DNA from: Chloroflexota bacterium
Lineage (GTDB): Bacteria; Chloroflexota; Dormibacteria; Dormibacterales; Dormibacteraceae
Direction of reading: 5' to 3'
DNA: 64,000 bases
Assembly (NCBI GenBank): GCA_005880915.1
Contig: VBIW01000036.1
Location: 91,800 to 155,799, forward strand
This document shows positions 8,703 through 18,068 of this stretch, piece after piece. The position numbers were made by a program, and so were the translations under genes. Within the stretch, counting starts at the first letter, position 1. Every line of letters starts with the position of its first letter. The notes beneath the pieces were generated by a model. That model saw nothing but the letters and a program-made list of their open reading frames with translations, was not told where the DNA came from and ran no database searches.

Positions 8703-9662
8703 TCAGACCTTGAAGTTGGTGATCCGGCGGACGAAGTAATTGCCGATGTAGATCGAGATGGCGGCCACGACCAGCAAGGCACGTCCGCCAGGATCCGTGA
8801 ACATGATCCGGAAGTAGCTCGGCGTGATGACGTCGAGGATCCCCGCCACGATGAAGGGCAGGAGCGTGATGATCCAGCCCGACGCTCGCATCTGCGCGGT
8901 CAGGGCGGAGATCTGAGATTTCATCTGGATTCGCTGGCGGATGGTGTGCGAGATGCCATCCAGGATCCGCGCCAGGTTGCCGCCGGCCGTCGACTGAATA
9001 GAAATCGCGGTGACGATCAGGTCGAGGTCTTCACTCCCGACGCGCCGCACCATGTTCGCGAGCGCCGCCGGCGTGGCGGTGCCAATCTTCATCTCGCGGA
9101 TTGAACGCGAGAGCTCGTCAGAGATCGGTGCAGAGGTGTTCTGCGCCACTGCTTCGATCGCTTGCGGCAGCGAGAGGCCTGCTTTCATCGCGTTCGAGAG
9201 GAGACTCAGCATGTCCGGCAACCGGGCGTTGAACGTCTTCAGCCGCCGGCCCTGCCGCCACTTCACATATCTCATCGGCAGCAGGTAAGCGATTACGCCC
9301 GCGGCGACAAAGTGCGGCTCGAAGCCGAAGCGCCACAAGGCAAGCAGGGCGCCCGCTGTCAGGAAACCGAGCTGGATCATGACAAACTCGGAAGTCCGCA
9401 GCTTGAGGTCGGCACGCGCCAGATGCTCGGCGAGGCTCAGCCCGCTGTTCAGCCGGCGGTGGCGGCGGGACCGATCCACGAGAGCCTCAAAAGGCCTGTT
9501 GATCCGGTCTCGCATCGTCGGGGGCTGGAGGCGGCCTGCTGGCCAGCCGGCCCACAACGGGCTGCCGGTTCGAGACGTCTCTGTGGCCGGGAGTGCGATC
9601 GCAAAGCCCGCCAGAAGCACGCCGGCAGCGGCAATCACGGCCAGCACCACGGTTGCGCTCAC
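8703..9662 (-). CDS. tadB: TadB inner-membrane platform protein
   Basis: 319 aa, GspF/TadB family. The T2SSF domain (about 165-290) contains LPDMLSLLSNAMKAGLSLPQAIE and STAGGNLARILDGISHTIRQR. Membrane helices lie at about 5-25, 110-150 and 265-310. It starts with GTG 9662 in a GTGA overlap with the end of tadA, so translation is coupled. It partners with TadC downstream. Confidence 0.92.
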   Translation of the reverse strand: MSATVVLAVIAAAGVLLAGFAIALPATETSRTGSPLWAGWPAGRLQPPTMRDRINRPFEALVDRSRRHRRLNSGLSLAEHLARADLKLRTSEFVMIQLGFLTAGALLALWRFGFEPHFVAAGVIAYLLPMRYVKWRQGRRLKTFNARLPDMLSLLSNAMKAGLSLPQAIEAVAQNTSAPISDELSRSIREMKIGTATPAALANMVRRVGSEDLDLIVTAISIQSTAGGNLARILDGISHTIRQRIQMKSQISALTAQMRASGWIITLLPFIVAGILDVITPSYFRIMFTDPGGRALLVVAAISIYIGNYFVRRITNFKV

Positions 9663-11092
9663 GCCAGGACCACCGCCGGCTCGAAGATGGATGGCCCTAC
9701 GGATTCGCCGCGCTCGACGAAACGGTCCATGTGCTTCGACAGGTGGCCGGTCGGTACGTGAGCACCCGTTGCGTTGCCCTCATGGTCGACGCCGGACTGC
9801 CTGAACTGGAACAGCTCCTGGTACTCCATCTCGCCGTTCGTCAGACCTGTGATCTCGACGACGCTGACGATCTTGCGCTGGCCACCGCGAACCCGTTCGA
9901 CCTGAACGACAAGGTCGATCGCGGAAGCGATCTGCTTCTGGACTGCGCGTGCGGGTAGGTCCGCCCCGCCCATCAGCACCATCGTTTCGAGACGGCCAAA
10001 TGCGTCGTAAGGGGAGTTGGCGTGGACGGTGCTCATCGAGCCCTCGTGCCCGGTGTTCATGGCCTGCAGCATGTCGAGAGCCTCGCCGCCGCGGCACTCA
10101 CCGACGATGATCCTGTCCGGGCGCATGCGCAGCGCGTTGCGCACCAGATCGCGGATACCGATCGCGCCGGTCCCTTCGACGTTGGGCGGCCGTGACTCGA
10201 GCCGGATGACGTGCTCTTGACGGAGCTGCAGCTCCGCGGAATCTTCGACTGTGACGATGCGCTCGTCCGGTGGGATGTAACCGGAAAGGATGTTGAGGAG
10301 GGTGGTCTTGCCGGAAGAGGTTCCACCCGAGACAAGGATGCTGAGCCTGCTGCGAACCGCGGCGCGAAGGTACTCGAGCATGTCGGCAGTCGCTGCTCCC
10401 ATCGCCAGCAGGTCCTGCGGTCGAAGCTTTTCGCGCGAGAACTTTCGGATCGTCATGCACGGACCGTCAAGCGCAAGCGGCGGTAGCACGACGTTCACCC
10501 GGGACCCGTCGCGGAGGCGCGCATCGCACATCGGCGAGCTCTCGTCGACCCGCCGCCCGACTGTGCTGACGATGCGGTCGATCACCTGGCGGAGTTGAGC
10601 GGTACTTTCGAAGACCATCGGGCTCAGGCTCACGCGGCCGTGGCGCTCGACGTAAATCTGACTCGGGTGGTTGACCATGATCTCCGAGATCGCAGAGTCC
10701 TCCAGAAGTGGTTGAAGGGGGCCCAGGCCGAGGACCTCGTCGAGAAGCGCATCGACCAGGTGGCCGTAGTCGAGCCGGTTGACAACGAGGCCGGCGGCTT
10801 TCATGTGCTCGTCGGCGAGGCTTGTGATGCGTGCGCGCACGCCCGCGCGGTCGGTGATGTCGATCTCGTCGGCGTGGCGCTCGACCAGCAAGGTGTGAAT
10901 CGCCGCCTTGGCCGCCGACAGGGTGGCCGGGACGCGGCCTGTCTTCTGGACGCTTTCCTCGGGCGGGGCGGCCGCCACCAGCGTGTCGTCCGACTTGCTT
11001 CGAGATGCTGGGATCACGCTGAATCCGGTGCCGAGAGCGACGTCGGTCACCTCCGGACGGCGGCGTGCGTCGAGTCTGTCTTTCAGAGCCAC
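9659..11092 (-). CDS. tadA: TadA/CpaF pilus assembly ATPase
   Basis: 477 aa, full-length CpaF/TadA. The N-terminal helical region (about 60-200) includes the family pattern [19 protein letters not shown]. The catalytic domain has Walker [13 protein letters not shown], the Asp box [11 protein letters not shown], Walker [13 protein letters not shown] and the His box [12 protein letters not shown]. It works as a hexamer on the cytosolic face and powers pilin extrusion through TadB/TadC. The start codon lies within the end of the HEAT-repeat gene (10-base overlap). A second, shorter ATPase of the same family is encoded at the other end of the operon. Confidence 0.94.
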   Translation of the reverse strand: MALKDRLDARRRPEVTDVALGTGFSVIPASRSKSDDTLVAAAPPEESVQKTGRVPATLSAAKAAIHTLLVERHADEIDITDRAGVRARITSLADEHMKAAGLVVNRLDYGHLVDALLDEVLGLGPLQPLLEDSAISEIMVNHPSQIYVERHGRVSLSPMVFESTAQLRQVIDRIVSTVGRRVDESSPMCDARLRDGSRVNVVLPPLALDGPCMTIRKFSREKLRPQDLLAMGAATADMLEYLRAAVRSRLSILVSGGTSSGKTTLLNILSGYIPPDERIVTVEDSAELQLRQEHVIRLESRPPNVEGTGAIGIRDLVRNALRMRPDRIIVGECRGGEALDMLQAMNTGHEGSMSTVHANSPYDAFGRLETMVLMGGADLPARAVQKQIASAIDLVVQVERVRGGQRKIVSVVEITGLTNGEMEYQELFQFRQSGVDHEGNATGAHVPTGHLSKHMDRFVERGESVGPSIFEPAVVLA

Positions 11093-11976
11093 GATTCGAT
11101 GAATCCCAATTCGCGAGTCAACCTTCGAAGCGCAATGACCGATGCCTGCTTCACATGCGGGCTGCGGTCCGCATTAAGTCGCTCCAGGTCCAGGATTGCC
11201 GCGCCGTCGTGGAGCACGCGGAGGGCCTTAGTTGCCGCGACCCTGACTTTCCACTCTGGGTCCGTGAGCGCGGCCAGCACCGCAGGGATCGCGGCGCTGG
11301 AACCGATCCAGCCAAGGGCGCGACAGCTGATGGCCCGCTCGCGCGGGGTCCCGTGCAGCAAGAGCGCGACGAGCGGCCCAACCGCCGTAGGCCGGCGGCG
11401 CAGGCCGGCCGCGAGCGCCGCGGCAGGCTTTACCCCCGGCCGCTGGGGCGCTCCCAAGGCCACCTCGAGAAAGAGGTCTGGGGCGGCCCGAGCCAGCGCG
11501 CCAATCAGCGTTCGGCGCGGGCCGGTTCGCTGAATCGCCCTCAGCAGCACGTGCGCGCTCTGGGACCCCCCGATCCTGCCCAGCGCGCGCGCCGCTGTGT
11601 CGGCCATCACCCGATCTTTCGACGCCAGCATCGGGGCAAGGAAGCTGACCGCCTGTGGCATGCGCAGCGCACCCAGGATCCGCGCACTGCTGCGCCGCGC
11701 AGAGACGCTCTTGGCCGAGAGACGGTCGATGGCAGAGTCCGCGATGCCGGAATTGCGAAACACAGCCATCAGGCGCAGCAGCGCGGTGCTGTCGCATCCG
11801 AGCGGCCTTGTGATCTCTTCGAGGACCGCGGCCACGTCGACGTCTCTCTGCGAGAGGTCGATGGACAGCTTCTCTCTCGGGCCATTCGCAACAGCCTCGA
11901 AACTGCGTTTCAGCGAGGCTCGCCGCAAACGGTTTCGGGCCAGGTCGATGGCGACCGCGGGTGAGGCTGGGCTCAT
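11083..11976 (-). CDS. HEAT-repeat protein in Tad operon
   Basis: 297 aa made of helical repeats: segments such as RRSSARILGALRMPQAVSFL, ADTAARALGRIGG, ERAISCRALGWIGSSAAIPAVLAAL and WKVRVAATKALRVL fit HEAT/PBS-lyase-like repeats. There is no membrane span or signal peptide, so it should be cytosolic. It is locked between cpaE (ATGA overlap) and tadA (10-base overlap), so it is almost certainly co-translated with them. HEAT proteins usually act as scaffolds, so it could link CpaE or cyclic-nucleotide sensing to the TadA ATPase (inference). It is not one of the classical Tad proteins. Confidence 0.85.
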   Translation of the reverse strand: MSPASPAVAIDLARNRLRRASLKRSFEAVANGPREKLSIDLSQRDVDVAAVLEEITRPLGCDSTALLRLMAVFRNSGIADSAIDRLSAKSVSARRSSARILGALRMPQAVSFLAPMLASKDRVMADTAARALGRIGGSQSAHVLLRAIQRTGPRRTLIGALARAAPDLFLEVALGAPQRPGVKPAAALAAGLRRRPTAVGPLVALLLHGTPRERAISCRALGWIGSSAAIPAVLAALTDPEWKVRVAATKALRVLHDGAAILDLERLNADRSPHVKQASVIALRRLTRELGFIESWL

Positions 11977-13340
11977 GCAGGCTTATGGGCGCCGATGAGC
12001 GCCTCCTCCTGCAGTGCGACGCGGCCATGCGTCGCGTCAAGTAGGGTGGCGAGCCTCAGACAACCCCTGGTCATCTCGCTGCGCGCGTCGGCGGCGCTCA
12101 AGATGACCCCGTCGACCGCCGCCTGCTCAGGCCGCGTGCCGTCGAATCCGACTTCGACGTTGACCTCGCGCTTGAGCATTCGCTCGACTGCCGGTCGCGT
12201 CACTGCCGGCTTGACAGATCGATTGTTGAGAACCACCGTGAGCCGGTCGTGCGGAGTGCCGAGCTGGGTGAGGATCTCGATGGCATCGGCCGCGCTTTTG
12301 ACCGCCGAAAGCTCAGGCGCTGCGACCAGCACGATGTGCTGCGTGAGGTCGAAAAGGGCAAGGGTGGAATCTGTGATGGTCACCCCGAGGTCGACGACGA
12401 TGTAGCGAAAGGTCTTCCGCAGGACCGCGATCGCTCGTGTTATCAGCTCCGGCGTCACGTCGTCCGCCTCTTCTGGACGGAGGGCCCCGGGCAGGATCAT
12501 CGGACCCTGGACGTGATGGAGCACAGCGCTGAGAAGGACCTCCTCGAAGGCGTCCTGGGGGACCGACCCGGTCCGAGCCAGGCAGCTTGTCGGGACCAGC
12601 CCTGCAAGCAGCGCCGAGTGCGAGTAAGGAAAGTCGAGATCGAGCAAAAGGACCTCGCCCGGGTATCGCTGCGCGAGCGCGCCGACGAGGTTGAGCGCGA
12701 TGCATGTTCCGCCAGATCCACCCTTAGGTGAGTAGACGCCCACCACGGTGGCCTCCCGGAGCAGCATTCCCCACGTCGCCTGGACGCTCGTGTCCGCGTA
12801 CTGGGCAAAGCGCTGCTCGGCAAGCCGCCTCAGGTCGTCGAGGATCGCGTGATAGCGACCACCAAGCACTGCGAGGAGGCTCTGCCGGTCGAGACCAAGA
12901 AGAGTGCATTCCGACTGTGCGTACACGGAGGCTTGCTGTCGTCGGTTCAGCACGCAGGCTCCTTCGCCGACAAAATCACCGGCGGCGAGGACCGCGACCG
13001 TGACCGTTCCAGGCGGCCTCTCCACGACCACGCGACAGCGGCCCTCCTCGATGAAAAAGATCGTGTCGCCAGGGTCACCCTGGAAAACGACCATCTCGCC
13101 GCTCGGAATCCGGATTCGGCGCAGGCGGCGGGCCAGGGCGCGGAGCACCGACTCCGGCATGGTGTAGAACACCGGCGCGCCCTCGAGCACGGCCAGGCGC
13201 GTGACCAGATCGTGGAAGGCGGGCCACGTGTTGTCGGGGCGCTTCTGGGCAGCCTGGTCGGAAGACTCCTTTTCGCCCGTGGCGAGCAAGGGCCGCCATG
13301 GTCCGGCGCCCCAGCCGATCTCGCGCGTGCGTGGCCTCAT
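11973..13340 (-). CDS. cpaE: Cyclic-nucleotide-binding domain fused to CpaE/ParA-like ATPase
   Basis: About 455 aa from ATG 13340, which has CGGGAA six bases upstream. GTG 13370 would overlap cpaB and lacks such a site. Residues about 55-165 form a CRP-like cNMP-binding domain (IPSGEMVVFQGDPGDTIFFI, GDFVGEGACVL). The phosphate-binding cassette reads NRRQQASV, so the usual PRAAT Arg is shifted and ligand binding is uncertain. The C-terminal two thirds are a MinD/ParA-type ATPase with SPKGGSGGTCIALNL, keeping the signature Lys but lacking the GKT Lys, as CpaE proteins do, and DLDFPYSHSALL. CpaE helps position Tad pili. Fusion to a cNMP sensor is unusual. Confidence 0.88.
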   Translation of the reverse strand: MRPRTREIGWGAGPWRPLLATGEKESSDQAAQKRPDNTWPAFHDLVTRLAVLEGAPVFYTMPESVLRALARRLRRIRIPSGEMVVFQGDPGDTIFFIEEGRCRVVVERPPGTVTVAVLAAGDFVGEGACVLNRRQQASVYAQSECTLLGLDRQSLLAVLGGRYHAILDDLRRLAEQRFAQYADTSVQATWGMLLREATVVGVYSPKGGSGGTCIALNLVGALAQRYPGEVLLLDLDFPYSHSALLAGLVPTSCLARTGSVPQDAFEEVLLSAVLHHVQGPMILPGALRPEEADDVTPELITRAIAVLRKTFRYIVVDLGVTITDSTLALFDLTQHIVLVAAPELSAVKSAADAIEILTQLGTPHDRLTVVLNNRSVKPAVTRPAVERMLKREVNVEVGFDGTRPEQAAVDGVILSAADARSEMTRGCLRLATLLDATHGRVALQEEALIGAHKPA

Positions 13341-13351
13341 ACGAGTTCCCG

Positions 13352-14164
13352 CTACCGGGCGAATCCCCACCGCGCCTCAACCTGGGTTGGGCCGATGATC
13401 CCAGGCGCCGTCGTCGGCGGGCAAGCTGAATCGGCCGGCGGCGGCGTCTGCTGGTAATCGTGGTAGGAAAGGAGCACGTACTTGAGGCTGGCGTTGAGGG
13501 TTAGCCAGGTCACGTACTGCGCATCACACTCCGACATCAGGACCGTCAAGCTGCTGGCAAGGCCCTGGGCCACGCCTTGCCTGGGCACGGTCGACTCGGG
13601 ACCGACCCTCACTACGTAGACGCTTGTGAAGACAGTCCGGGTCACCGCCCGAGGGCTGGTGGCTGAGATCAACCCCGTATTGACCGTGGCGATGATGTTG
13701 ATGTAGTCGCCCTGAGCGATGTAGCCGGCGACCCCTTGCTGCTCGCCAGTCGGCAAGGTGAGCGCGATGTAGCCGGTCGGGATGGGCAAAAAGCTGGATG
13801 TCGCGCCGGCGAGCAGGTCCTGATTCGAGGAGACGATGTTTGAGGTGACGACTTGGCCTTTGAGAATTTCAACTATTGCGGCGAAGCCGGTGAGGTCGGC
13901 CACGTGAGTGAAAGCCTTCGGAGGCAAGGAGTCCGATGAGACAGTGCCGTAAGTGATCATGTCGGCCGTGATCGGCTCGCGCTGCGCAATGTCTTGACTC
14001 GCAATCACAACGCGCACTGAGCCTGCCTGGTGAGACCGGCTCGCAAAAATCGCGCCGAACACCAACATCAACAGGAATGCCAGCAGGGCCAGAGCCACCC
14101 CGAGGATGAAGAGCGGCGTGCGAATTCCTGTTGCCGTTGGTTTGGACTGCCCGATGGTGGCCAC
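13352..14164 (-). CDS. cpaB: CpaB/RcpC-like pilus assembly protein with SAF domain
   Basis: 270 aa with a short cytosolic tail, one membrane helix (about 17-42) and an SAF domain: VVIASQDIAQREPITADMI is the typical CpaB/RcpC entry, followed by a Flp-pilus CpaB-type region GYIALTLP and GDYINIIATV. In diderms this protein sits next to the secretin. Here there is no secretin gene, so it probably acts in the membrane or wall. GTG 14164 shares one base with the stop of the RDD gene. Confidence 0.85.
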   Translation of the reverse strand: MATIGQSKPTATGIRTPLFILGVALALLAFLLMLVFGAIFASRSHQAGSVRVVIASQDIAQREPITADMITYGTVSSDSLPPKAFTHVADLTGFAAIVEILKGQVVTSNIVSSNQDLLAGATSSFLPIPTGYIALTLPTGEQQGVAGYIAQGDYINIIATVNTGLISATSPRAVTRTVFTSVYVVRVGPESTVPRQGVAQGLASSLTVLMSECDAQYVTWLTLNASLKYVLLSYHDYQQTPPPADSACPPTTAPGIIGPTQVEARWGFAR

Positions 14165-14778
14165 TAGGAAGACCTCTCGACGGACTGGACCGACGCTACC
14201 CAGCGGCCCCCGTCCCAGTAGTCGCCCGGCTCAGTTGGCGGCTCCTGGCCAGTGACGAGGTAGGTCACCCGCCGAAGGACCAGCGTGCCCGCCATCACAT
14301 CGTGAAGCGCCTGCTTGCGCGGCGTAAATGCCGGCATTAGCCAGCCCAGGCCGAGCAATAAGGTGGAAAAGACCTTGAAGAGGTAGCGAAACGCGGCTCG
14401 CCGATACGAGATCGGGTCGCCATGAACGTCTCCGACAAAAAGGTTCAGGGCGATCTTCCCCAGCGTGCCCCGCGCGGGAGAGCTCTCAAACAGGACGTAA
14501 TAGGCCCACCAGATTGCGGCGGTCACCGGGACAACATTTGCCAGAGCGGGGAGGTTGGCCGGCGCGACCGCGATCACAAGCGTGCCTAGCGTCACGCCGA
14601 CCGCTCCGATGATGAGCATGTCGATCAGGTGGGCGAGCAACCGGCGCCAGAAGCCGGCGTACGCGACTTCCTTCTTGAGAACCGCCGCCGATATAAGTTG
14701 CTCTCGCGGCATGATGCGTGCCGAGCGTTGCTGGCGTGCGAATGGGTGAATCTCGCCCACGCACAGTCCGCAGGGCAT
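14164..14778 (-). CDS. RDD family membrane protein, first gene of the Tad operon
   Basis: 204 aa from ATG 14778, chosen because AGGGGG lies six bases upstream; the track start is further out. The N-terminus MPCGLCVGE has one CxxC. The RDD domain starts at AGFWRRLLAHLIDMLIIGA (Arg, then two Asp-type positions in the pattern) and includes three to four membrane helices plus TLGKIALNLFVGDVHG and FTPRKQALHDVMAGT, which are family hallmarks. Function of RDD proteins is mostly unknown, with some suggested as transporters. Its one-base overlap with cpaB implies the same transcript as the pilus genes. Confidence 0.82.
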   Translation of the reverse strand: MPCGLCVGEIHPFARQQRSARIMPREQLISAAVLKKEVAYAGFWRRLLAHLIDMLIIGAVGVTLGTLVIAVAPANLPALANVVPVTAAIWWAYYVLFESSPARGTLGKIALNLFVGDVHGDPISYRRAAFRYLFKVFSTLLLGLGWLMPAFTPRKQALHDVMAGTLVLRRVTYLVTGQEPPTEPGDYWDGGRWVASVQSVERSS

Positions 14779-15012
14779 TTGCTGCCCCCTGGACGCGACA
14801 GCGCTTGCCGGCGTGTAATCACCTCCACGCGGTTCGGGCTGTATGGCCCCAACCTTAATGTTCCGTGCCACCCCACCTTAAAGAGGGCCAACCATCGCAA
14901 CAAGGGGACATTCGTCCCGGGGCGGCATCCGCGCCCGGATGGCCTAGGACTATCGGCTCAGGGAAGCAGCGCGACGTGGACCCTGCGACGCCGATACCAT
15001 CACTGTTACCGG
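14779..15012. other. Intergenic region upstream of Tad operon
   Basis: 234 bases between the divergent RDD gene and a small membrane-protein gene. It must hold the Tad operon promoter, but no convincing -35/-10 pair is visible on the minus strand. A short hairpin GGGAC-ATTC-GTCCC lies near 14905-14919. No credible coding sequence. Confidence 0.4.
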
Positions 15013-15288
15013 GTGCGCGGGTTTCTGCTAGGGCTCGTAGTCCTGATGGGGCTTGTCGTCAGCATCCTGGCGGTCCGGCCCGGAGGATTTCGGAGGCAGC
15101 TTCTGCTGGCCGCGCGTCGCCTGCGAATCGCACTGGTGCTAGGCGGCGTGTTCGTTGTTGGGTCCGTGGTCATCCGCCTGGCCTTCAGGTCCGGGCCAGT
15201 CGTGGACTTCGGCCCTGCCGTGCTCGCGCTGGCCCTCGCGGTAGCTTTCCTGTTTGTGGCTCGCGATCCCGTTGAGGGTCGCGGCTAA
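15013..15288 (+). CDS. Small membrane protein, unknown function
   Basis: 91 aa from GTG 15013. The track ORF begins far upstream in a region without coding character. The protein has about three hydrophobic helices: GFLLGLVVLMGLVVSILA, RIALVLGGVFVVGSVVIRLA and FGPAVLALALAVAFLFVA, with Arg-rich loops between. There is no strong ribosome binding site. The 3' end overlaps the convergent secreted-protein gene by 4 bases. No family recognised. Confidence 0.55.
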   Translation: MRGFLLGLVVLMGLVVSILAVRPGGFRRQLLLAARRLRIALVLGGVFVVGSVVIRLAFRSGPVVDFGPAVLALALAVAFLFVARDPVEGRG

Positions 15289-15761
15289 GCCCTCGCCGCC
15301 GCGATTGGCAGCTGGCTCGCGGGCCTGAATCGAAGCGCAGCCCCGAGCACCACGCGCCTGATGGCGATGAGCCAGGCCGCGACCAACAGCGGCAGGATCG
15401 TGATCAGCAGCCACCACAGAGGGTCCGGGACGGCTGCGCGAAATGCGCTCGGCGTCTTGGCCGCCGGCGCCTTGATGACGGGAACAAGGCTGCCGGCAGG
15501 AGACAGCAAGGAGCTGCCCGGCGCGGGATCTGCGCCTTGCGAGACCGGAACATTTGCCGGCTGGCTGTGCGGTGCGGGGGTTGGGGCGGGGTTCGGCGAC
15601 GGGATGGGCACCGGCGGATTCTTGGGATGCTTGAGCTGGCCGTAATGGTGACCGTGGTTGTTCGGATTGGCGTCCGCATACACCGGAATGGCCGACACGA
15701 TCAAGAACAGCAGTGACGTCAGCAGGCATGTGGCCGCGACGTGTGGTGAAACGCGCTTCAA
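15285..15761 (-). CDS. Secreted Pro-rich protein with C-terminal membrane anchor
   Basis: 158 aa from TTG 15761, which has AGGAGG six bases upstream and gives the signal peptide MKRVSPHVAATCLLTSLLFL with a likely cut after VYA. GTG 15797 in the track is less likely. A Pro/Ala/Ser-rich linker (PNPAPTPAPHSQPANVP) follows, then a C-terminal membrane helix (PLWWLLITILPLLVAAWLIA) and an Arg-rich tail. The layout resembles a surface protein anchored by its C-terminus. No domain is recognised. Confidence 0.6.
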   Translation of the reverse strand: MKRVSPHVAATCLLTSLLFLIVSAIPVYADANPNNHGHHYGQLKHPKNPPVPIPSPNPAPTPAPHSQPANVPVSQGADPAPGSSLLSPAGSLVPVIKAPAAKTPSAFRAAVPDPLWWLLITILPLLVAAWLIAIRRVVLGAALRFRPASQLPIAAARA

Positions 15762-15836
15762 GGGCACCCTCCTCTCTCGGGAGAGAACTGTAACCACGGC
15801 CGTTCTCCAGTGGATTAGGACTTTGGTCCCATCAAA

Positions 15837-17078
15837 GTGGGCATAAGCTCGGAACTAGCGCCTTATCATCGGCGCGCTTTGCCATTCACCGCCGAGGACC
15901 TGGCCCGGACCGCTTTGGTGCGCATCTTGCCGCGCAGCCGTTACCGGCTGGCCGCGCCGACCGACGCCCGCTTTCAGTCTTTCGCGGCGAACACGACGAG
16001 AATCGCGTACCGCCAGCAGGGCGCTACACCTTCCTTTCTTTTGTTCTCGGGGCCGGGGCAGAATCCGCATGGCGCGGCAATGGCCGCGGCCTCGTGGGCG
16101 GAGCAGAACTGGCGGCCCAACGCGATCCAGCGCAAGGTCCGGCCGGGCGTCGTGGTCGTGCACGTCGCCCCCGGCAACCAGCTAACCCCCGCAGGACAGG
16201 TCAGCGGAGCGGTGGTGCCGGCGGCCGTGTGGACGGTCGACGCGGCGGTGGGCAAAGTCCAGGCGACCGGCAGGCCGCCCGGATCGCCGTCGGCCGGCGA
16301 GGTGAGGCAGGCGGCAAACGCGCTCATGCGAGGCGAGCCGGCGCCGACCCTGGGCGAGCTCGACCTGGCGGAAAGAGGCGTTATGCAGCTCCGCACCGTC
16401 TCCATGCCGCGTGCCGTGAGTGGGCTGCTGGGCCTCTTTCTTTTCTACTTTGCGCTGCGCTACGGGATCGGAGGTCTGTTGAGCCTGATGATCCTGCCGA
16501 ACCTGCTCGGCGCAGGCACCGAGCCGACGAACACCGGCAAGCTGCTCGTTGTCGCGCAGCTCGTCGTCAACGCACTCCTGCTCGCGGGAATAGTTCTGGG
16601 TGTGGGCCTTCTCCTCAACTTCCGCAACATGGCTTTTCGCGTCCCCGGGTTCTCGAGCGGATCAACCACCACTCGCAATGTGTCATGGGGCGCCTACATC
16701 GCGGCGATGATCGTCCTAGCTGTGACGCTCGACGGCGTGCTTCCGGCGGCAGAGCACAGGAGCCTGGTCAATCCCAACCCAAACCAGTACACGCACGTTG
16801 CGGCCACCATCACCGACGACGGCGGCGAGACTTACGTCGTTGTGAACGGGGACCTGACTGTCGATCTATCGGGCTGGCCGCAGTCGGAGTGGTCCGGAGT
16901 GCAGGTCACGACGAGCAACCCAAGCGTGCTCTCCCTGGATTCGAAGCCGGCGGCAAGCGGACCGCCGATCGCCACGTTCACCGCCCACCAGGCCGGGGCC
17001 TCACGCGTGAACGCGACGTCGGCCGACGGGCGGTACTCGTTCCAGCTGCGAGTCGACGTCGGACCGCAGCCGACCTAG
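15837..17078 (+). CDS. Membrane protein with C-terminal Ig-like domain, unknown function
   Basis: 413 aa from GTG 15837. Residues 1-180 are soluble with no recognised fold ([17 protein letters not shown]). About 195-300 hold three hydrophobic helices ([59 protein letters not shown]). The C-terminal 100 residues read like a BIG/Ig-type beta domain ([34 protein letters not shown]). It may be a wall- or surface-facing protein. The 3' end overlaps trxB by 4 bases. Confidence 0.65.
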   Translation: MGISSELAPYHRRALPFTAEDLARTALVRILPRSRYRLAAPTDARFQSFAANTTRIAYRQQGATPSFLLFSGPGQNPHGAAMAAASWAEQNWRPNAIQRKVRPGVVVVHVAPGNQLTPAGQVSGAVVPAAVWTVDAAVGKVQATGRPPGSPSAGEVRQAANALMRGEPAPTLGELDLAERGVMQLRTVSMPRAVSGLLGLFLFYFALRYGIGGLLSLMILPNLLGAGTEPTNTGKLLVVAQLVVNALLLAGIVLGVGLLLNFRNMAFRVPGFSSGSTTTRNVSWGAYIAAMIVLAVTLDGVLPAAEHRSLVNPNPNQYTHVAATITDDGGETYVVVNGDLTVDLSGWPQSEWSGVQVTTSNPSVLSLDSKPAASGPPIATFTAHQAGASRVNATSADGRYSFQLRVDVGPQPT

Positions 17079-18007
17079 GCTCGGGCTGCGTCCTTCAGCG
17101 ACGTGATGTACTGCGACGCGGCCACGGCCGCGGTCGTCCCATCGCCTACCGCTGTGGCGATCTGCTTGGTCAGCTGCGCGCGCACGTCGCCAACCGCCCA
17201 GATACCGTCCACCGAGGTCTGCATGTTGCGGTCGGTCAGGATATAGCCCGCCTGGTCGTGGTCGACGTGCACCTTCAAGAGCGCCGAGTTGGGCACGAAG
17301 CCGACAAAGATGAACACTCCGCCGACCTTCAGCTCCTTCACCGTTCCGTGCTGCTCGTAGCGCACGGCCTGGACCTTGGCGTCCCCTTCGATCTCCTTGA
17401 CGTGCGCGTCAAAGATGAACTCGATCTTCTTGTTCTCCCGGGCCCGCTCGATGAGGATCGGCTGGGCACGAAGCTCGCTTCGGCGATGCAGGATGTAGAC
17501 CTTCGAGGCGTAGCGGGTCAGGAAGTCGCCCTCCTCGACTGCGGCGTCTCCCCCACCGATGACGGCCAGCTCCTGGCCTTTGAAAAAGGCCCCGTCGCAC
17601 ACGGCGCAGTAGCTGACCCCTCGGCCCGACAACTCCTTCTCGCCCGGAACCTGTAGGTAGCGAGGGAGGCCGCCGGCGGCCATGATCAGGGCCGGGGCGC
17701 GCAGCTCTTCGCCGGACTCGAGGCGGACGACCTTCGTGTTGCCCTCGACATCGATCTCATGGACCGGCTCGAAGTCGCGGACCTCGACACCGAACTTCCG
17801 GGCGTGCTCGCCCATCTTCATGGCGAGCTCGGAGCCCAGGATCGAGTCGAAACCGGGGTAATCCTCGACCAGCTCGGTATTCAGCAGCTGGCCGCCGAGC
17901 GGCCCACGGTCGAGCACGGCGGTCTTCAGGTTCATCCTCGCCGTGTAGAGGGCCGCAGCCAGCCCGGCCGGGCCGCCCCCCACGATGATGACGTCGTACT
18001 CGCTCAT
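17075..18007 (-). CDS. trxB: Thioredoxin reductase (low-Mr, FAD)
   Basis: 310 aa from ATG 18007 ([20 protein letters not shown]). The track start adds 50 non-coding-like residues. It has the FAD dinucleotide fold GGGPAGLAA, the redox motif CAVCDGAFF near residue 135, a second Rossmann motif [12 protein letters not shown], and the C-terminal FAD signature GIWAVGDV. The family reduces thioredoxin with NADPH; some CAVC members use other donors. Neighbours upstream on the same strand are a FixX-like ferredoxin and an M20 peptidase, with 61 bases to the ferredoxin gene. Confidence 0.93.
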   Translation of the reverse strand: MSEYDVIIVGGGPAGLAAALYTARMNLKTAVLDRGPLGGQLLNTELVEDYPGFDSILGSELAMKMGEHARKFGVEVRDFEPVHEIDVEGNTKVVRLESGEELRAPALIMAAGGLPRYLQVPGEKELSGRGVSYCAVCDGAFFKGQELAVIGGGDAAVEEGDFLTRYASKVYILHRRSELRAQPILIERARENKKIEFIFDAHVKEIEGDAKVQAVRYEQHGTVKELKVGGVFIFVGFVPNSALLKVHVDHDQAGYILTDRNMQTSVDGIWAVGDVRAQLTKQIATAVGDGTTAAVAASQYITSLKDAARA

Positions 18008-18068
18008 TGCCTTAACAAGAATTGTTCCCGGGGGGGTGGGTATTCCTAACTCGATGCCGCCGGGCTTT

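Noticed and set aside
16094-17656. 520-aa plus-strand ORF
   Set aside because: Spans two real genes in another frame; very Arg/Gly-rich and without domain.
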